DNA from: Actinomyces procaprae
GTDB lineage: Bacteria; Actinomycetota; Actinomycetes; Actinomycetales; Actinomycetaceae
Direction: 5' to 3'
Length of the DNA stretch: 64,000 nucleotides
Assembly (NCBI RefSeq): GCF_004798665.1
Contig: NZ_CP039292.1
Span: 1,736,001 to 1,800,000 of the forward strand
The position numbers were made by a program, and so were the translations under genes. Below the pieces are notes generated by a model. The model did not search any database. It had not been told where the DNA came from and worked only from the letters and a program-made list of their open reading frames with translations. Positions 62,848 to 64,000 of this stretch are shown piece after piece (positions within the stretch are counted from its first letter, which is position 1; every line of letters starts with the position of its first letter).

Positions 62848-64000
62848 TCAGGCGCCGCGCGACATCTGCATGCGCCGGTTCTCCAGGCCCACGATCTCCT
62901 CGAACAGATCCCGGTAGCCCGGGTCGTCCGGACTCATGCGCCGCTGCCGGGAGCGCAGTTCCGTCAGACGGCGATTGATACCGGTGCGCGCCAGTGAGGA
63001 CAGCACACCCGAGGCGTAGCGCTCAAGCGCCTCCGGGTCCGGCTCGGCTTCGCGGTTGCCGCGCGGAGCCGGAAGCGGAAGCGGGGCGACGGCGAGCTCA
63101 GTCACTGCCGCGCCGACGGGCCCGAACGCTCCGGCGCGCACCTGCTCCAGCCAGCGGGTGGTGGCGCGCTTGACGGCGTCGCCCCCGGACAGCCCGGCCG
63201 CCTGGGCCTGCTGCACCAGCCCATCCACCTCGGCCGCGCCGCCGGCGGCCTCGATCGCCTCGAAAACGGCGCGGTGAACCGGGACGGAGAAGGCGACGGC
63301 GTTGATGTCGTCCGCGCCGACGCGCGCCGCGATTTGAGGCATCTGGACCATGACCTCCAGCGCATGCCGCTCCAGCTTCTCAATCGGGTCGGTCACCGGC
63401 GGCAGCCCCGGACGCTCGGCGGGCGGGCCGCCGAGGGGCTCATCGGCCGGGCCGAAGTCACCCGGCGTGCCCCCCTGGCCGCCGGGCCGCCCACCCCGGC
63501 GCTCGCTGGCACGCACCGCGCCTATCGCCTCGCTCTCCGGCAGTCCGAGCCACCCGGCCAGGCGGCGCGTGTACTCGCGCTTCAGCGCCCGGTCCCGGAT
63601 TCCGGCGACGACGGGCGCGGCCGCGCGCAGCCCCTGCACCCGCCCCTCGGCGGTGTCCAGGTTCAGGTTGGCCAGGGAGGCCCGGATGACGAACTCGAAC
63701 AGCGGCACGCGCCTGCCGAGCAGCCGCGGGATGGCATCGGGGCCCTCCTCCATGCGCAGGTCGCACGGGTCCAGGCCGCGCGGCTCGACGGCGACGAAGG
63801 TCTGGGCCGCGAAGTGCTGGTCCTCCCCATAGGCGCGTAGGGCGGCCTTCTGCCCGGCGGCGTCACCGTCGAAGGTGAAGATGATCTCGCCGCCGCGGGC
63901 CCGGTTGCCGGCGATCACCCCGGCCGAGGGGTCGGCGGCGTCCCCCAAGAGGCGGCGGACAATGCGCACGTGGTCCGGCCCGAAGGCCGTACCGCAGGTG
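62848..64000 (-). CDS. dnaG: DNA primase, C-terminal part
   Basis: Synthesises RNA primers for replication at the fork with DnaB helicase. The gene enters from the right edge; the visible ~383 residues start in TCGTAFGPDHVRIVRRLL of the Toprim domain. The metal-binding IIFTFDGDAAGQKAALRAYG and LDPCDLRMEEGPDAI follow, then a Gly/Pro-rich linker and the C-terminal helicase-binding region ending LFEEIVGLENRRMQMSRGA. The stop is at 62848. The zinc-binding N-terminus is outside the window. Confidence 0.95.
   Translation of the reverse strand, partial: TCGTAFGPDHVRIVRRLLGDAADPSAGVIAGNRARGGEIIFTFDGDAAGQKAALRAYGEDQHFAAQTFVAVEPRGLDPCDLRMEEGPDAIPRLLGRRVPLFEFVIRASLANLNLDTAEGRVQGLRAAAPVVAGIRDRALKREYTRRLAGWLGLPESEAIGAVRASERRGGRPGGQGGTPGDFGPADEPLGGPPAERPGLPPVTDPIEKLERHALEVMVQMPQIAARVGADDINAVAFSVPVHRAVFEAIEAAGGAAEVDGLVQQAQAAGLSGGDAVKRATTRWLEQVRAGAFGPVGAAVTELAVAPLPLPAPRGNREAEPDPEALERYASGVLSSLARTGINRRLTELRSRQRRMSPDDPGYRDLFEEIVGLENRRMQMSRGA

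Overview
The window is high-GC DNA with the gene set of a facultatively anaerobic actinobacterium, most likely Actinomyces or a close relative in the Actinomycetaceae. The indicators are pyruvate formate-lyase, homodimeric-type AceE, actinobacterial SucB-type E2, a FasR-type regulator next to acpP/fabF, and DUF3052, DUF3145 and DUF4191 proteins. Many start codons sit 6-7 bases after a TANNNT box, as expected for leaderless transcripts. The species is inferred from gene content only.

Layout. 1-12.5 kb: pflB (5' part), dxs, an S9 peptidase, a ClC channel/antiporter, a membrane protein, leucyl aminopeptidase, and the E3 (lpdA) and E2 (sucB) genes of a 2-oxoacid dehydrogenase. 12.5-16 kb: an inverted 19-bp repeat array, a duplicated HTH fragment, an HTH / Clp_N-SRPBCC pair and a divergent kinase-like membrane protein. 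16-20.4 kb: lipB, lipA, a DUF4191 protein and glnA. 20.5-23.3 kb: a polar amino acid ABC importer. 23.35-28.6 kb: a two-gene predicted immunity or cell-suicide system. It consists of a Trypco1-like small protein and a 1649-residue protein with trypsin, CHAT caspase-like, STAND NTPase and TPR domains. 28.7-34.3 kb: a histidine phosphatase, glnE and glnA2. 35-46 kb: panB, LysE, a phosphatase, NhaA, map, a membrane protein, rnpB, a coiled-coil protein, a Nif3 protein, two tRNAs and an aminotransferase. 46-56 kb: tRNA-Val, DUF3052, aceE, aspA, fasR-acpP-fabF and DUF3145. 56.4-61.4 kb: a 4.9 kb island bounded by 75-bp direct repeats of the tRNA-Asn 3' half. It carries an IS256-type insertion sequence, two genes behind hairpins that would mask their ribosome binding sites, and a divergent regulator pair. 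61.5-64 kb: a conserved hypothetical gene, def and dnaG (3' part).

How the genes work together. LipB and LipA make the lipoyl cofactor for the E2, which with LpdA and AceE would form a pyruvate dehydrogenase although the genes are far apart. PflB gives the anaerobic route to acetyl-CoA. GlnA, GlnE, GlnA2 and the amino acid importer form a nitrogen-assimilation neighbourhood. FasR, AcpP and FabF belong to fatty acid synthesis.

Caution on quality. Seven otherwise intact reading-frame breaks (ClC, glnE twice, glnA2 twice, the 41-kb membrane protein, the transposase) are each explained by one extra base in a G/C run. Sequencing or assembly error is at least as likely as real gene decay.
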